Origin: Candidatus Bathyarchaeota archaeon
Lineage (GTDB): Archaea > Thermoproteota > Bathyarchaeia > TCS64
Assembly: GCA_002726865.1 (NCBI GenBank)
Contig: PBSW01000082.1
Span: 1-8,296 of the forward strand
DNA length: 8,296 nucleotides
Reading direction: 5' to 3'
Shown here: one piece after another, positions 6,956 to 8,296 of the stretch
Position numbering within the stretch: position 1 is the first letter of the stretch
How the letters are laid out: each line of letters opens with the position of its first letter
Made by a program: the position numbers and the translations under genes
The notes under the pieces: model-generated
What the model was told of the DNA's origin: nothing
The model's database searches: none
The model's input: the letters and a program-made list of their open reading frames with translations, nothing else

Positions 6956-8100
6956 GAAAAGAACCTCCTTGTGTTTCGGTCATAATCAATAGGAGTACCA
7001 AATTCTCTCGCAAGAACCGAGCGATATACTTTATCCATGGTTGCACTCTCCAGTCGGACCTCTTTATCAACAACATATAATAGGGCATTATAAACATCGG
7101 TTCCCCCCCAGGCTGCGGTTAATTGTTGAACAATTGGCTCAACTAGTTTTGGCTTCACGAAGCGGTACGGAGAGACATCCATTATTTTATCATTTAATCC
7201 TAAGCAACTAGCAGGAATATCAATTCTCAAAGGTTGCTCATTTTTTGATGGAATCAGATGGAACATAATTATGGCTGGAGCTAAAGGAACTTGTTTTATT
7301 ATTTCGGTTCCCCAATCCTGTTGCTCTTGGGGTATACTCCCAAAGAATCTTTTTCTATACTTATCAGGTTCGTCGTGCATTGCTCTGACTTCATCTACAA
7401 AGGCGTACTCTCCAAGTAAGAGGGGGGTTGTGAAACCCTCTTCACCGTGTTTCCAGCGATTTAAGAGCGCTACGTCCATGAAATCAGGATCTCTTACGGG
7501 TATTCTGAGTTTGGATAACATCGCTGAGCATAATACTCGAGTTTTTGAAAATTTTGATACGCCAATAAGAGTGATTTTCTTTTCTAGGCAGAGGTCGAAG
7601 AGTTTGAGCATTGCGGCTAATAATTGAAGAGGTAATGTCTCCCATCCTTTCAAACGGAGTTGTTGGAGCATATGTGTAAAACGTCCATACAAATTACCGT
7701 CTATCATAACAAATCCCTCCTCTAAATGATCGGAATTGTTTATCACGATTTCAATTTCTATTAAATCCCGAAGAACCCTCTCAAAGGTAGAAGCTGTTGT
7801 CGGATCTCGAATACCTTTTAAAAGTTCAAATTTCAACTGTTTGAACTCGGTTCCGTCGCTCCCAAGCAAAAGCGCACGTATAATAAACAGGTCAATTCCG
7901 TTTGCGAGAGTTCTAGCCGCACTTGAACTATCAATTGAGAATTCTCTACAATATACCGTGTTTGCAATAGGGAGGTTATGCCAATGCCAATGAAGTTGGT
8001 TGCTGAGTTTTATCTCAATCTCGTTAGGTATTGCATTCGGATCAAGAATAGACTTGAATTCCTCTCGCCTATGTTCTATAATAGAAATAAATTCGTTCAT
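6952..8100 (-). CDS. nurA: NurA-family 5'-3' nuclease, partner of HerA
   Basis: NurA is a dimeric Mn-dependent nuclease with an RNase H-like fold that digests the DNA fed to it by HerA. This 382-residue protein has family length and several family motifs: Asp57 in IDSSSA (motif I, usually DGS), a Glu-rich strand at about 114-116 (IEIE), Asp134 in MIDGNLYG (motif II), and Lys183 in LIGVSKFSKT (the family GxSK strand). Near the C terminus, family members end in YPxPLxxAH. Here the aligned stretch is Tyr337-NALLYVV-Asp345, so the tyrosine is kept but the histidine seems replaced by aspartate. Identification rests on motif order plus linkage to herA and is firm, although overall similarity to characterised NurA is probably low. 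It is the first gene of the operon, starting at ATG 8100 with a GGTGAG site 14 bases upstream. Its TGA overlaps the herA TTG. Cysteines (51, 171, 191, 299) are scattered and form no metal motif. Confidence 0.9.
   Translation of the reverse strand: MNEFISIIEHRREEFKSILDPNAIPNEIEIKLSNQLHWHWHNLPIANTVYCREFSIDSSSAARTLANGIDLFIIRALLLGSDGTEFKQLKFELLKGIRDPTTASTFERVLRDLIEIEIVINNSDHLEEGFVMIDGNLYGRFTHMLQQLRLKGWETLPLQLLAAMLKLFDLCLEKKITLIGVSKFSKTRVLCSAMLSKLRIPVRDPDFMDVALLNRWKHGEEGFTTPLLLGEYAFVDEVRAMHDEPDKYRKRFFGSIPQEQQDWGTEIIKQVPLAPAIIMFHLIPSKNEQPLRIDIPASCLGLNDKIMDVSPYRFVKPKLVEPIVQQLTAAWGGTDVYNALLYVVDKEVRLESATMDKVYRSVLAREFGTPIDYDRNTRRFFS
6964..6969 (-). promoter_or_regulatory. Shine-Dalgarno site that fixes the herA TTG start
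   Basis: On the minus strand, AGGAGG lies inside the last codons of nurA, eight bases before the TTG at 6955. This full-consensus site is strong evidence that the rare TTG is the real herA start. Confidence 0.75.
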
Positions 8101-8114
8101 AAACTTCAGAGTTG

Positions 8115-8120
8115 CTCACC
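8115..8120 (-). promoter_or_regulatory. Shine-Dalgarno-like site of nurA
   Basis: On the minus strand, GGTGAG lies 14 bases upstream of the nurA ATG. It matches the usual archaeal GGTGA core, but the spacing is longer than the typical 5-10 bases, so initiation here may be weaker than at herA. Confidence 0.45.
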
Positions 8121-8154
8121 ACAAACCGTTAAAATTAGTTTAACATCACCCATT

Positions 8155-8170
8155 AGTATTAAAAAAAATA
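8155..8170 (-). promoter_or_regulatory. Candidate TATA-box promoter of the nurA-herA-mre11-rad50 operon
   Basis: On the minus strand the stretch CTATTTTTTTTAATAC is the most TATA-like element upstream of nurA. Initiation about 25 bases downstream (around 8133) would give a leader of roughly 33 bases that includes the GGTGAG site. A second AT-rich element (AAACTAATTTTAA, about 8128-8140) lies closer, so the choice is tentative. Confidence 0.3.
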
Positions 8171-8296
8171 GCGCTCTATCCAGATCGGTAGTAATCGTCT
8201 GACTATACCACGAAATAAACTGTAATATTGTACCTCTTTGGTGTAATTGCATCTAGGACTAAATAGAAAGGGAAGTGCCCAATCATTTAAGCGCGC
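8171..8296. other. Upstream intergenic stretch at the right edge, no supported gene
   Basis: This AT-rich sequence lies upstream of the operon. A 27-codon minus-strand frame (8286-8203) begins MIGHFPFYLVLD but has a stop just before it and no ribosome site that I can see, so I do not call it. No tRNA or CRISPR repeat is visible. Confidence 0.5.

Noticed and set aside
6476..8202. Plus-strand open frames opposite herA and nurA (6476-6769, 7271-7627, 7736-7993, 7978-8202).
   Set aside because: They lie entirely or mostly within strongly supported minus-strand genes and have no recognisable content.
8203..8286. A 27-codon minus-strand frame upstream of nurA.
   Set aside because: It is too short, has a stop immediately before its ATG, no visible Shine-Dalgarno and no similarity that I recognise.
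1..8296. CRISPR arrays, tRNA genes, insertion sequences and attachment sites.
   Set aside because: I scanned both strands by eye. There were no regularly spaced repeats, cloverleaf-like GGTTCGAATCC motifs, transposase motifs or flanking direct repeats around the operon that I could support.

Overview
The window looks archaeal. It carries the full archaeal DNA end-processing gene set (NurA nuclease, HerA translocase, Mre11 nuclease and a Rad50-type ATPase) in one compact minus-strand operon. Other archaeal signs are an A/T-rich TATA-like box about 36 bases before a probably leaderless gene, GGTG/AGGAGG Shine-Dalgarno sites, and frequent TTG/GTG starts. I cannot name the lineage from the sequence alone.

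Layout. Positions 1-322 hold the C-terminal part of an unrecognised plus-strand gene whose frame runs off the left edge, followed by a hairpin at 325-368 that may end its transcript. Positions 323-868 have no intact gene. Inside them, 436-758 reads as a possible decayed plus-strand gene (one frame shift and one in-frame TAG), and a TATA-like box lies at 829-836. Positions 869-1249 encode a small VOC/glyoxalase-fold protein, which is GC-rich with almost exclusive AGG arginine codons. Positions 1250-1428 are a convergent intergenic gap with an inverted repeat and a short tandem repeat. Positions 1429-8100 (minus strand) form the operon nurA-herA-mre11-rad50-like, in transcription order from right to left, with every junction overlapping or nearly so. 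Positions 8101-8296 are its AT-rich leader and upstream region.

How the operon is expected to work. In characterised archaea, Mre11-Rad50 recognises and trims double-strand breaks, and HerA (a hexameric ring ATPase) pumps DNA into the NurA nuclease dimer for long-range 5' resection, leaving a 3' overhang for the RadA recombinase. Mre11 and HerA keep their core motifs here. Two members deviate. The Rad50-type protein has no CxxC zinc hook; at the tip of its coiled coil it has two adjacent hydrophobic segments that look like a transmembrane hairpin. Its nucleotide-binding motifs (GRNESGKST, and FSGATQDQ in place of LSGGE) resemble the bacterial YhaN type. NurA appears to have aspartate where the family has its C-terminal active-site histidine.

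The main hypothesis from this window is therefore a membrane-tethered Mre11/Rad50-HerA-NurA machine, for either repair or defence against invading DNA. The operon is more AT-rich than the VOC gene beside it and uses arginine codons differently, so one of the two may have been acquired by transfer.
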